Below, one piece after another: positions 33,643 to 45,800 of a DNA stretch of 64,000 nucleotides. This DNA is from Phyto melanocephala (lineage: Eukaryota > Arthropoda > Insecta > Diptera > Rhinophoridae): NCBI GenBank assembly GCA_941918925.1, contig OW799236.1, positions 121,903,062 through 121,967,061 of the forward strand, written 5' to 3'. The notes under the pieces were generated by a model, which saw only the letters and a list, made by a program, of their open reading frames with translations, was not told the DNA's origin and searched no databases. Numbering within the stretch: the stretch's first letter is position 1; the number at the start of each line of letters is the position of its first letter. Position numbers and translations under genes: made by a program.

Positions 33643-36274
33643 CATATGGGTCAATTTAAAAAAAAACGTACACATCGAGTTTTTTTTTCTTATTTTCAAA
33701 GTTTTTCCAATTCGCCGGTAAGAATGGCCAATTTATGTAGAAATTGATGAAGATTCTGGTGGTACTTTTAGGCTCTCAAAAAGATCAATATTTTTTGAAT
33801 TTTTTTAGGTTTTCTATGATTCCTATCTTGAGCGTCACACACCAAAAATGTATAAAAAATCGCTAAAAATGCAAAAAATATTTGAAATTCAAGCTTACTA
33901 CGATGTTCTTTTGTTTCTACAGATTGACTTTTGCGAAAATCACCTTTTCGATTATAAACACAAAATCACGATTCACCTTGATTTTTATTTTTTTTTTTTT
34001 AAAAAGACTAGTTATTTTAAAATTTTAAGATGAAAATATGTAAATTTTTGGTAAAAAAAAAGACTTGAACTTAGAGGTTACTTGCAAAGTAATAGGCTTG
34101 TAACAATTTATTTTAAAAACAAGTAAGAGCGCTATATTCGGCCGTGCCGAATCTTAAATACCCTTCACACCGTGTAGTCATGCAATAACAGTAGTTTGTA
34201 TCACCATTCCATATGATATACGTACATACATATAAAAACCATACATATATAAAAACATCCACATTGTAAAATTATAAATTTACGTTTGTATGTTAAAAAA
34301 AAAAAAATAAAAAAAAATTTAAAAAAAAATTTAAAAAAAAAAATTTGAAAAAAAAAAATTAAAAAAAAAATTAAAAAAAAAATTAAAAAAAAAATTAAAA
34401 AAAAAAATTTTAAAAAATAATAAAAATATATATAACAAATATGAAACAAAAAAAAATAAAAAAAAAATATTTAAAAAAAAAAAATTAAAAAAAAAATAAT
34501 AATAAAAATATATATATAATATATTAAATAAAAAATAAAAAAAAAATTAAAAAAAAAAAATTTTAAAAAAATAAAAAAAATTTTTTTTGGCTCAGCTGGG
34601 ATTCAATGCCACGTTTTCTCTAACCAGTATACACGTTTGTATGTATGTATGTTGTTTTTGTGAAAAAAAAATCGAGGTGGTCGTGGGTTTTTGCTCATAT
34701 ATCAGTTGTTTATGTACCGAAGTTTCTGATTTTCAATACTGATCTACTCCCGAATATTTCTGATATTTTAATACCTCATCCGAGTCCAAGCGATGTCGGG
34801 GGGCTTCAAAAAGTTGATTTCAACATACACACGGACAGACGGACAGACTGACAGACTGACAGGGCTTAATCGACTCCCCTATTCATAAGCTTTCAGAAAA
34901 TATATACTTTATGGGGTCGGAAATCAAAATTGTAGAAATTTCACACGGAATGACAAACCTATATATACCCTTTTTCACTGTGTGAAGGGTACAAAAAATT
35001 AATTATAAGCGTTTAAAGGAAAAAAAAACTAAGTGTGACGCTCAAGATATTTTGTGACGATCAAGAGATTTTGTTGCACGTAAACAAGAAATAATGCCAA
35101 ATTTAAAGTTTAACGAAAAAAAGTTTATTATTTTACAAAAAGTAAGTAAAAAAAAAACCAAAAATTTTCAAAAAACAAAAATTTTCATACAAAACTAAAC
35201 ATATACATATTCTTTGATGTCTTTAACAAAAATGGAAAAAAGGAAGTAATTCTTGAAGAAACTTAGACACATATGTAAATTTTTGACGCAAAACAATAAC
35301 TTAACTTAATTAATTTTTTATTTTCATTCGAATTCTAATTCTGAATCTGTATAAACTTTATGAAATGACAAGCGGCTTTGTTTTTTTTATTCTCATTCAT
35401 TTTTACCACTTTCGAATTAAGTTTGTGGCAGTTGCATAAATTTCCGGTCCCCCAGAGGTTTAAGTTGCAAAAGCACGATTAAACTCAAATATACCACGAT
35501 TATACCTTTCTTTCTTCTTTCTTGTATATTCGTCATTACGCGCTTTATCGAGCTTAATTTTTCTGGTTTTTTTTCGTAGGCAATTTATTTCTCAAACTCA
35601 CAAATTATAAAAAAATGAGTTGAAACCATGTATACAACGATTGTCAAATTAAATTTTTTACATTTAATATATTCACTTTTAAAAAAATTAGCGTGACGCT
35701 CATGAATTTTTATCGCGCCCTTACCATGCTGTTCACAAAAACTACGCAAATGCACACTTCACTTTTGTAATAATTAAGGTTTGTACTTTCCTTACGTTAT
35801 TTACTTTATTTAAATGCAAATTGAAAACTAGTAATATTACTTGAATTATAAAAAAGTGACGCTCAATGCAAATTGTGGGGACAACCTTTCTTTGCAACAC
35901 CAAATTCACACTAATTCAGTTTTGACGACTATAACAAACGAAAACACAAGAAAGAAACTCAATAATTCGAAAACTGTTATTAAATGTTGCATATTTAAAT
36001 TTTTCTGGATTTTATTTAATTTTGCTTACTAAAAATTCTAACGGGGGACACACGCTTTTGTATGGAAGGAGTCCGAGGGAGAAACAAAACACCATTCGGA
36101 ATAAACAAAAAAACAAACCTACAAATTTGAGAATTACGTTTTTTTGTTACATACTCCTCGCTGATCACTCTCAAATTTTTTATTTTTTTGTTGTTGTTTT
36201 TTTTTTAACCTAAAATAGTAGTGTAAAGTGCAGGGACACAAAAATTGCGTTTTTTTTTTAAATTGACCCATATG
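33643..36274. mobile_element. TIR-flanked DNA element with repeated GTGACGCTCA motif
   Basis: CATATGGGTCAATTTAAAAA AAAACG at 33643-33667 is the inverted complement (one A-tract length difference) of 36247-36274. TA occurs at both junctions if the TIR is taken to begin TGGGTCAATTT. A later DINE-1-like insertion fills 34119-34992, leaving about 1.76 kb. Inside, GTGACGCTCA occurs at 35035, 35693 and 35856, its complement at 33829, and the variant GTGACGATCA at 35054. No transposase domain was recognised in the open frames, so it is presumably non-autonomous. Superfamily unknown. Confidence 0.6.
34119..34992 (-). mobile_element. DINE-1-like repeat, complete copy, nested
   Basis: Complete on the minus strand, from the GTACCCTTCACACAGTG end at 34992 to ACTTGT at 34119, including the AGATTCGGCACGGCCGAAT palindrome. 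The A/T core (34290-34590) is very long. It lies inside the TIR-flanked element of 33643-36274. Confidence 0.85.
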
Positions 36275-36439
36275 TGAATAGCGCAAAATCGTTTGGAAGT
36301 TATGGTATATACCAGCTCTACATATCACACAGCCTTTATGTAAATTAAGAAACGGATTATTTTAAGTTAAATAAAAGACAAAAAAAGGTCGAAAGACAGT
36401 GTTTCATTAGCATAGGCGGTGCCAAGAGAATCACATAAA

Positions 36440-36960
36440 CAATGGTTATTGAGAATATGCTATCAATGCGGCCAAGTCAATACAGATTACTAGATTAAAG
36501 CAATTGGTGAATGGCTGGTGAAAGACCATAAAACTAGAGAGCAAAGAATAATCGATAACATGTGACAAAATCATCGAAAAATGAGAGCATTAAGTGCATA
36601 TAGTTTTTTCTAGCTATCCGAAGTTGCTGATTCGTTAGCATAAACCAATAACTTCACGTTAAACCAAAGAACGTAATCCAAAGGCGTTAAATCGCACGAT
36701 CTAAGTTTTCAATTGACTAGATCATCACGAGAAAAAATGCTGTTCGAATGATATTTCCTTAAGCATGTTGAGTGTCTGATGAAGTGTATGGCATGTGGTA
36801 GCATCCTGTTTAAACAACATATTTTTGGTTATATCCAATTTAATTGGGAACGCAAATAATTGGAATAAAATGATGTTAAAGATCTTGTTACGTTCTGCAG
36901 AAAACATCAATTTCTAACGCCTTTCGGATTGCTTCATACAAATTGTATAGGCGTGAGATT
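36440..36960 (-). pseudogene. Decayed mariner-like transposase, copy 3
   Basis: On the minus strand, LFQLFAFPIKLDITKNMLFK followed by QDATTCHTLHQTLNMLKEI aligns with the second catalytic Asp region (QDxATCHT). After a frame change, KLRSCDLTPLDYVLW gives the third Asp region near 36705-36660, then NVKLLVYANESATSDS. Stops interrupt the rest. It shares the SCDLTPLDY signature with the 15-kb copy. Neither the N-terminus nor terminal repeats could be placed with confidence. Confidence 0.7.
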
Positions 36961-37438
36961 TTTAAACAGCTAAAACGCTTCCACTCTTGTATAGATTTGT
37001 CTTTAAAGCTTACCAAACAGCAATATTTTTAATGTTAATGATGCAATTTTGCTAGTTAACATGTTCATTGAGCAAAAAATTAGCTTTAACACTGAATGGA
37101 ACATACTTAATAACATTCCCGAACTGAAACATGATTAAGGAAAGAAATGTTAACCATATAGAAGCGATTCACTGGTCTAAGAAAACAAAACATATGAATA
37201 GGAAACAACCAAAAACTCTTAAATCTTAAAGCATCCTTTTTTACGAACAGCTGCTTTATGTATGAAAACTTCCCTTTCCACTTCATATAGGCCTCTTTTT
37301 CGTCATCAAGCCAATGCGGATGACTCCACTATGTTTTTCCAAAAATGACTTAAAGCTGATAGTACCAAACGATTAATCGCCTAATCGTTGAATCGTAATT
37401 AATCCATCATTAAGTGGCTCATTCATATACTTAAACTT
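36961..37438. other. Gene-free DNA, perhaps flanking transposon decay
   Basis: May contain the worn N-terminal half of the mariner copy on the minus strand, but no motif is clear enough to call. Confidence 0.3.
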
Positions 37439-37642
37439 ATGAAACACTTTCGCACGGGCGTAGCACGTTTGTTGGTAGTTATTTGTATATTTTTGCAACT
37501 GCTGACGGTCGGTGCAGAGTGCGATTGTACTGAATTGGATTGGGTGTGGTCGTCATCAAGTCATCGTAGTTGTTGTTATTGTTGTTGCTGGTGTTGTCTT
37601 TGGTGTACCTATGAAATGTATGCCAACTGGGCCAAAAACTAA
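37439..37642 (+). CDS. Candidate coding exon with signal peptide (unproven)
   Basis: A 67-codon frame from ATG 37439 begins MKHFRTGVARLLVVICIFLQ and continues LLTVGAECDCTELDW. A basic n-region (K2, R5, R10), a 16-residue hydrophobic core and a V-G-A cleavage pattern before EC form a well-made secretory signal. GC content over the first 40 codons is clearly above the surroundings. After about residue 40 the frame runs into a TTG/TGT tract (CCYCCCWCC) that looks like simple sequence, so a real exon would have to end earlier. I cannot find a strong donor. It could be the first exon of a secreted or membrane protein, or coincidence. Confidence 0.25.
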   Translation: MKHFRTGVARLLVVICIFLQLLTVGAECDCTELDWVWSSSSHRSCCYCCCWCCLWCTYEMYANWAKN

Positions 37643-39350
37643 CGCCACAAATGTGCACTAAGAATCAGTAACTAGCATTTACTAGTGTGGCAGGCAGGCA
37701 GGCTGGATGGCTGACTGGCCATCGGCAACTATTTTGTTGTTGTAGTTGTTGCTAGTTTTTATTTATAATGTTTAATATTATTGTATTTGTGCTGCAACTA
37801 TTGCCACCTCGGGATAGTTAAGCAAACTTATAGAGGGACAGACATTTAGGTAGACGAAGCGACGGACAATTTGACTGTCAGATCAGTAAAGTTCCAAATA
37901 ATTTCAAATATATCAACAGCAGCATTTATTAAGAAGAGGGGCTTAAGAAGATGGGGGTGTGTTAAACCTTTCTGTTACATACTTAATACACATGCAACCG
38001 CATATACATACATACAAACCACAGACCGAACAACCGACCGACTGTTGCACAAATTGTGCAATTAGTGCACAATCATCAGTTTGAGTAATGTATACCACGA
38101 TAGAGCTACATAACACATACAAACAACTGTTTATACAAAGTCTACATCAAGATGTCCTTCGCTTCAGGAACCACCGTTTCTTAGAGCTTTTAGCGCAATA
38201 TTGTCCCTGACTAGAGCTCATATCTGCGGCAAATAAAAATTGAATGAAGAAAAGACTGCAGCTGTGTGTCTAAACACGGTGAACAAGCTAGCGATCGAGT
38301 GAGTGAATGAGTAGTGAGTGCCTACTACAATTTTTTTTCTGTAGGTAGTTATCTATAACTGATTAGAGTGATCTGTGTGGTGTATTGTTGTTGTTGTTGT
38401 TAGTCCGACACGAAATACCTACAAACATACACATTGCACACACACATTATATCGGAAAATGTTTAAGATGCTGTGTTTTTTTCTTTAAAATAAAAACTGT
38501 GTTGTGTTGTTGTGTTATTGATGCGGCTGCTGTTATTGCTGCTGCTAATGTTATGACCGCTTGTTTTTTTTTGCTGTTGTCTCGTCTGCTCCTTGTGGTA
38601 CCTCAGTTGTGCAATGCCTAACGGACTTGTGTTGTTGCAGTTGTTTTTTTATTTTACTTCTCTTCTTTGTAATCAGATTAAACTCTCAAAAACGTTATTA
38701 GATGAAAATTATTACAATTTTATAGTCATGCGGAAATTATAACAAAAACCGCATCCCTATCCTCATACATACATGAAAATATCAGTCAGCCATCCAAATA
38801 GCCAAAACGTTAACAAAAGAATTCATTTTTGTTTTGTTTGATATTCAATTGTACGTTATCAGCCAAGACGACAGAGAGAAGGAAATTCTTTCTTTCACCC
38901 AAAAGCAGAAAAGGTCAATAAAAGCATACCCGTTCATAACGGCAAGAGTTTGAGGAGAGCGGATTTGGATTTGAAAATCCAGTGGCCTAGTGGAAAGAAT
39001 GTGTTTTAGTTTAAATTATTTTATTTCGATTAAGGTGCCTTCATAGCATCTTATCAGTCTTTAGTAATTTAACTTGCATGTAAATAGCTTTTCTCTTTCT
39101 TAAAGACTTTTTTATTTATTTATTTGACTGTTCTGCTTAATTCTCTGTTTGTGGAAAATATTGGAAAACATTTAATTATGCAAAAACAACTTTAAAGAAA
39201 CTTTGCCATTTTAACAAATTTTTTAATAATTTTTTTAATTGTTTTTTTAAACTTTAAAAAAATTTTAATAATTTTTCTTCAAAGATTATTTTTAATATTT
39301 CTTATTTTTAACAGTATAGCGGATCTCCTTGCTTCAGTATGTTAATAATA
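37643..39350. other. Gene-free DNA with TTG/CTG tracts
   Basis: TTG/CTG-rich stretches at 37562-37600, 38380-38402 and 38515-38550, GAGTGAGTGAATGAG at 38298. Less AT-rich than most of the window. No supported exon. Confidence 0.4.
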
Positions 39351-39922
39351 ACAAGTAAGAGCACTACATTAAGCAGTGCCGTATCCTTTACACCCCTTTT
39401 CACACAGTTTGTACCATCATGAACATACATATACTTATGTATTAGTGATCTCTAGCTTTTGTTGTGGTTTTAGCTAAGCGCTAATCTGAACTTTTAATTA
39501 ATTTTTTTAAATTATTTTTGCCGATATCGGTAATTGACCCAAGATTTTTCGTGACTGTTTCTGTTGATGTAATAAACTTTTCCAGAGACTCTATAGGAAC
39601 TGCAAAATCTGTCTCTGTTTGGATAGAAAAATGGCCAATCGTGTTATTTTGCTCATATCTAAGCTTGTAATCTACCCATTCATCTGATTTTCAAAAGAAA
39701 AATTCCCAATAGTATATCTGAAACTTGATAACATATAAGAGTCTGAGCTATACGTGGGGTCTTTAAAAAATTGATTTCAACATGCACATGTACAGACGCA
39801 CTACGTAAAATTAATTCCTCTATCCATATGGATTCAAAATTTATATACTTTATAGGGTCTTAAATGAGTATTGTATAAATTATAAACGGAATGACAAACT
39901 TGTACAATTCTTTCTGTTATAG
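39351..39922 (-). mobile_element. DINE-1-like repeat, decayed copy
   Basis: ACAAGTAAGAGCACTACATT at one end and AATTATAAACGGAATGACAA near the other match the family ends on the minus strand. The middle contains decayed versions of the conserved blocks, and the 3' palindrome is broken. Confidence 0.6.
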
Positions 39923-40278
39923 ACGCACAGCAAAAAATATGTTGATCTTAATCTAAGAGTAACATACTATGATTGGATTGCAGTTAAAACATATAATGAT
40001 TTTAAATGCAGCTGTAAGGTTTAAAACGGATTTATATCGAAAGATTAAAATGCAATTTTAAACCATATGTACACTTATATGTAATTTAAAACTACTATTT
40101 ATGTTACAACTTTATGAAATTAGAAAATAGGAAGCATATCATGTGATTTTAAAGTTAATTTTTTTTTCAAATGACATTTTTTTCATGTTCATATTCCCTC
40201 ATATTATTAATACATTTTTGTATTAATTTTATCCGATAAGAATTTCAGGCAGGGTCATTGACGGATCTTGGGTGAAAT
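39923..40278. other. Gene-free AT-rich DNA
   Basis: No feature recognised. Confidence 0.4.
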
Positions 40279-40715
40279 TTGTGGTGGGGATTCTTGCCTC
40301 GGCCTGCCCGGCTCCACGGAGTATCAAGGACGTTGTGGCCGATACTCAGTAAATCTGATTCGGATTTTCTTCTAGACAGAGATAGGGTCTGCGTGAGGAC
40401 CATGATAGGGATGATTACGGGCCACTGCATGTTGGGCAGGATGGCGGTAAGAATGTGGCGGAGCCTCTCGGATTTGTGCAGGCTGTGCGAGGATCCAGAG
40501 GAGTTGGATACAGTTGAGCACATTCTGTGCCAATGTCCCAGACTGCAGATTGGCAGGTTGAGATGGCTAGGTAGCAGATTTCTTGGCAAATTAGGTGATG
40601 TCTCGAGCTGCGGTCTCGAGAACCTGATAGGATTCGTAATGGGAATGACCTGGCTTCGTGACTTTAGACCGGGAATGTTTGTCCACTTCTTTTCGTTTTT
40701 CTGTCTGTCTTTCTT
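40279..40715 (+). pseudogene. LINE ORF2 C-terminal fragment
   Basis: An uninterrupted frame reads LWPILSKSDSDFLL, RDRVCVRTMIGMITGHCMLG, then CRLCEDPEELDTVEHILCQC, followed by LRWLGSRFLGKLGDVSSCGL and NLIGFVMGMTWLRDF. The TGHxxxGxHA/RM segment and the C-x2-C...E-H-x3-C-x-C motif are the end of ORF2 in I/R1/LOA-type LINEs. There is no reverse transcriptase or RNase H upstream, so this is a strong 5' truncation. The frame has no stop over about 140 codons and the region is GC-rich, suggesting a comparatively young copy. It ends in a pyrimidine-rich 3' region. Confidence 0.75.
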
Positions 40716-40921
40716 TCTTTCTTCCATTCTCTTCTGTTCGTGTTTTAATTCTAATTTCTAATCTCTCTTTTTACGTTATTACACCTTCGTCACAGATTCA
40801 CTTGACTTGATGAACTCGAATGACGTCTTCGTATTTTATTTGACACATTTATTTAATTAGAAAAACATTTTATATTTGGAATAACAAGTTCCTGAATTAA
40901 ATATTTTTGAAACGTTTTTCG

Positions 40922-41009
40922 ACATATCGTCGTTCACAAGTTATTGTGTTCTATGTGACACATAAAACTTATACCTATAGAACACAATAATTTGAGAACG
41001 ACGATATGT
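40922..41009. repeat. Hairpin repeat, copy 2
   Basis: ACATATCGTCGTTCACAAGT, continuing TATTGTGTTCTATGT, pairs with the complementary 40975-41009 at about 32 of 35 positions around an 18-bp loop. The core TTATTGTGTTCTAT is shared with the hairpin at 22954-23020. Confidence 0.75.
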
Positions 41010-41978
41010 AGTTGCTTTGGGCTTACATTCCAATTTAGGATCTAATAATATACAATAATAATAAAAGACCGACATACATACACATGTATGCTTTAGTTTC
41101 AATGTCAATGGCTGACATTTTTTCCCATGTGTGTTGTTGCTATAAACATTAGTTTTCACAACAATCATGTTTGTGATATCGGTGATGCGATGAAATACGT
41201 TGGATATGAAACTAATATGCTTTTCAAGTGGTAAAACTACTGTGTATAATGTTCTTTGAGTTCTTAATTGATTGGCAATGAATTCAATTTAGTTCCATCT
41301 GTTCTCATTTCGTACTTCTGACTTCATATCGATATCGCGATAAACTTGCGGATACTGAAGAATTCGTTTAATTTTCTGAAATTAAATTCAAGTCCTCGGA
41401 AAATTTACTGTCATAATTTTCATTAATACTATCTTTTTAATTAAAAACATCATTCAAATCAGTTTCGTCAGTTATGCTCTCAAATTTTTTCTGGAACATT
41501 AGATATCAACTTAAAAAATAATGCAATCATGCGGTATTTTGTTATTAACTAATACTTTAAATGGAATAATAAATAGTAATAATACGAATAAGTACATTTG
41601 TGTTTTTGTTCAAATAAAATTAAATTAAACCTAAAAATTCATTAATTCTAAATAAAACTATATTTTTAATTCAATAAATTTATATATTTCAAAATGATAT
41701 TTTGTGTCTAAGAGGCACATGTTGATCGGATTTGGATTTAAATGGAAAGATTTATACAAAATTTTTGTTAATTTTTTTCGGTTTAAAAGTCTTAAAAAAA
41801 TTAATCGTTAATAAAATTTTTAATTTTTTTCATGAAAATTTTACCGAAATTTGTTTTCCTCAAACTAAAATTCCTTGTTAAGAGTTACGAATGTACGTAT
41901 GTAGGTACTTATGTATGTATTTCTAATTTATTAGTAGGATTTGCTGAGAAATTAATCTTAATTTCTCAATGCATCTTT
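41010..41978. other. Gene-free AT-rich DNA
   Basis: No feature recognised apart from short TATG runs near 41890-41920. Confidence 0.4.
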
Positions 41979-42081
41979 GATAGATAATGCTTTTCTTGAC
42001 CATTTTAATTAAATATTTTAGATGATAGATATGATTATATGATAGATAATGCTTTTCTTGGCCATTTTAATTAAATATTTT
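41979..42081. repeat. 62-bp tandem duplication
   Basis: GATAGATAATGCTTTTCTTG through AATTAAATATTTT occurs at 41979-42019 and again at 42041-42081, differing at one position (GACC/GGCC). Confidence 0.9.
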
Positions 42082-42365
42082 GAATTACTGTGGCTAATCA
42101 TCATGATCATAAGTAATCATCATTAACATGTTACAAATGTATTTATACCGATCAGAAATTTAAACAATCATTATACACTTATGAACTGATCCACATAGTC
42201 ACACCACATACTCTTTTACCTGGGTTTATCAAACATAAGTACTTTTAAGTTTGTATTTGTATTGAACCTGAGTTGCCGTATCTCATTATATATCCTATCA
42301 TCCGGATAGTATTTTTACAATATTTATGAACAACCTCATTAAGATAAATTTTCTAAAACCTTATC

Positions 42366-42480
42366 AGTAAAAATGTCAATAAGGCATCTCTGTCTGTCCG
42401 TGACTTTCGAAGTAATTTTTTTGAAGCCCCAACATATTTTAGATGTGGTATAAAACTTTCATAAATATTTGTAAGACAAT
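42366..42480 (+). mobile_element. DINE-1-like repeat, decayed fragment
   Basis: CTCTGTCTGTCCGTGAC, AATTTTTTTGAAGCCCC and GGTATAAAACTTTCATAAAT appear in family order but are strongly diverged. Confidence 0.5.
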
Positions 42481-42561
42481 CGTTATTACAACCCCGCAAC
42501 ATCGCTTCGTTATCTGCTCAGATTTAGTCAGAGAAACGCTCTGTCTCTGTATTTCCCATTT

Positions 42562-42832
42562 TTTATACCCTTCACACAGTGAAAAAGGGTATATATAGGT
42601 TTGTCATTCCGTGTGAAATTTCTACAATTTTCATTTCCGACCCCATAGTATATATTTTCTGAAAGCTTATGAATAGGGGAGTCGATTAAGCTCTGTCAGT
42701 CTATCAGTCTGTCCGTTTGTCCGTGTGAAATCAACTTTTTGAAGGCCCCCCGACATAGTTTGGACCTGGGTAAGGTATTAAAATATCAGAAATATTCGGG
42801 AGTAGATCGGTATTGAAAATCAGAAACATCGG
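42562..42832 (+). mobile_element. DINE-1-like repeat, 5' part running into satellite
   Basis: Intact from TTTTATACCCTTCACACAGT to GAAAATCAGAAACATCGG, where normal copies continue TACATAAAC. Here the sequence turns abruptly into TCTATG/TCTAG satellite. It forms the left boundary of the satellite block and is in plus orientation. Confidence 0.85.
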
Positions 42833-45800
42833 TCTATGTCTATGTCTAGTCTAGTCTATGTCTAGACTATGTCTAGTCTATGTCTAGTCTATGTCTATGT
42901 CTAGACTATGTCTAGTATAGGTCTATGTCTAGTCTATGTCTAGTCTATATCTAGTCTATGTCTAGTCTATGTCTAGTCTATGTCTAGTCTATGTCTAGTC
43001 TATGTCTAGTCTATGTCTAGTCTATGTCTAGTCTATGTCTAGTCTATGTCTTGTCTATGTCTAGTCTATGTCTAGTCTATGTCTAGTCTATGTCTAGTCT
43101 ATGTCTAGTCTATGTCTAGTCTATGTCTAGTCTATGTCTAGTCTATGTCTAGTCTAGTCTATGTCTAGTCTAGTCTAGTCTAGTCTAGTCTAGTCTAGTC
43201 TATGTCTATGTCTATGTCTACTCTATTTCTAGTCTATGTCTAGACTATGTCTAGATTATGTCTCGACTATGTCTAGTCTATGTCTATGTCTACTCTATGT
43301 CTAATCTATGTCTAGTCTATGTCTAGTCTATGTCTAGTCTATGTCTAGTCTATGTCTAGTCTATGTCTAGTCTATGTCTATGTCTATGTCTAGTCTATGT
43401 CTAGTCTATGTCTAGACTATGTCTAGTCTATGTCTAGTCATGCCTATGTCCATGTCCCTGTTCATGTCAATGTCCATGTCTAGTATAGTCTATCTCTATG
43501 TCTAGACTATGTCTAGTCTATGTCTATGTTTAGTCTACGTCTAGTCTATGTCTATGTGTAGTCTATGTCTAGTCTATGTCTAGACTATGTCTAGTCGATG
43601 TCTATGTCTATATCTATGTTTATGTCTGTGTAGTCTATGTCTAGTCTATGTCTTTGTCTAGACTATGTCTAGTCATGTCCATGTCTATGTCTATGTCTAT
43701 GTCTATGTCTTTGTCCATGTCAATGTCCATGTCAATGTCAATGTCAATGTCCATGTCCATGTCAATGTTAATGTTCATGTCCATGTCAATGTTCATGTCC
43801 ATGTTCATGTCAATGTCAATGTCCATGACAATGTTCATATCCATGTTCATGACCATGTCCATGTCCATGTCAATGTCCATGTCCATGCCAATGTCCATGT
43901 CCATGCCAATGTTCATGTCCATGTCAATGTCCATGTTCATGTCCATGTCAATGTCCATGTCCATGTCAATGGACATGTCCATGCCAATGTCCATGTCCAT
44001 GCCAATGACCATGTCCATGCCAATGTCCATGTCCATGCCAATGTCCATGCCAATGTCCATGCCAATGTCCATGTCCATGTCTATGTCTACTCTATGTCTA
44101 TGTCCAGTCTATGTCTATGTCCAGTCTATGTCTATGTTTAGTCTACGTCTAGTCTATGTCTATGTTTAGTCTACGTCTAGTCTATGTCTATGTGTAGTCT
44201 ATGTCTATGTGTAGTCTATGTCTAGTCAATGTCTATGTCTATATCTATGTTTATGTCTGTGTAGTCTATGTCTAGTCTATGTCTAATGTTCATGTACATG
44301 TCAATGTTCATGTTCATGTCCATGTCAATGTCCATGTCCATGACAATGTTCATGTCAATGTTCATGTCCATGTCAATGTCCATGTCAATGGCCATGTCCA
44401 TGTCAATGGCCATGTCCATGTCAATGTCCATGTCCATGCCAATGTCCATGTCCATGCCAATGTCCATGTCCATGTCCATGTCCATGCCAATGTCCATGTC
44501 CATGCCAATGTCCATGTCCATGCCAATGTCCATGTCCATGCCAATGTCCATGTCCATGTCTATGTCCAGTCTATGTCCAGTCTATGTCTAGTCTAGTCTA
44601 TGTCTATGTCTAGTCTATGTCTAGTCTATGTCTAGTCTATGTCTAGTCTATGTCTAGTCTATGTCTAGTCTATGTCTATTTCTAGTCTATGTCTAGACTA
44701 TGTCTAGATTATGTCTCGACTATGTCTATGTCTAGTCTATGTCTAGTCTATGTCTAGTCTATGTCTAGTCTATGTCTAGTCTATGTCTAGATTATGTCTA
44801 GTCTATGTCTAGTCATGTCTATGTCCATGTCTATGTCTATATCCATATCTATGTCCTGTTGATGTCAATGTCCATGTCAATGTCAATGTCAATGTTCATG
44901 TTCATGTCAATGTTCATGTCAATGTCCATGTCCATGTCAATGTTCATGTCCATGTCCATGACTATGTCTAGTCATGTCCATGTCTATGTCTATGTCTATG
45001 TCCAAGTCAATGTCCATGTCCATGTCAATGTCCATGTCAATGCCAATGTTCATGTCAATGTCAATGTCAATGTTCATGTTCATGTCCATGTCCATGTCCA
45101 TGTTCATGTCCATGTCCATGTCAATGTCCATGCCCATGTCAATGTCCATGTCTATGTCCATGTCAATGTTCATGTCAATGTTCATGTCAATGTCCATGTC
45201 CATGTCAATGTTCATGTCCATGTCAATGTCCATGTCAATGTCCATGTCTATGTCCATGTCAATGTCCATGTCTATGTCCATGTCAATGTCCATGTCAATG
45301 TCCATGTCAATGTCCATGTCAATGTCCATGTCCATGTCAATGTTCATGTCAATGTCGATGTCTATGTCTATGTGTAGACTATGTCTAGACTATATCTAGT
45401 CTATGTCTATGTCTAGTCTATGTCTATGTCTAGTCGATGTCTATGTCTACTCTATGTCTATGTCTACTCTATGTCTATGTCTAGTCTATGTCTATGTGTA
45501 GTCTATGTCTAGACTATGTCTAGACTATGTGTAGTCTATGTCTAGACTATGTCTAGACTATGTGTAGTCTATGTCTAGACTATGTCTAGACTATGTCTAG
45601 TCTATGTCTAGTCTATGTCTAGTCTATGTCTATGTCTAGACTATGTCTAGTCTATGTCTAGACTATGTCTAGTCTATGTCTAGACTATGTCTAGTCTATG
45701 ACTATGTCTAGTCTATGTCTATGTCTAGACTATGTCTAGTCGATGTCTATGTCTACTCTATGTCTATGTCTACTCTATGTCTATGTCTAGTCTATGTCTA

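Noticed and set aside
34201..34449. Phe/Ile-rich minus-strand frame
   Set aside because: Translation of the A/T core of a DINE-1-like element.
34645..34851. 68-codon frame similar to the minus frame at 29839-30135
   Set aside because: The similarity comes from the conserved non-coding block of the repeat family, read in the same phase in both copies.
43641..45399. Long open frames of alternating Met-Ser, Met-Asp and Val-His on both strands
   Set aside because: They are translations of the TC[C/A/T]ATG hexamer satellite, open in several frames of both strands at once.
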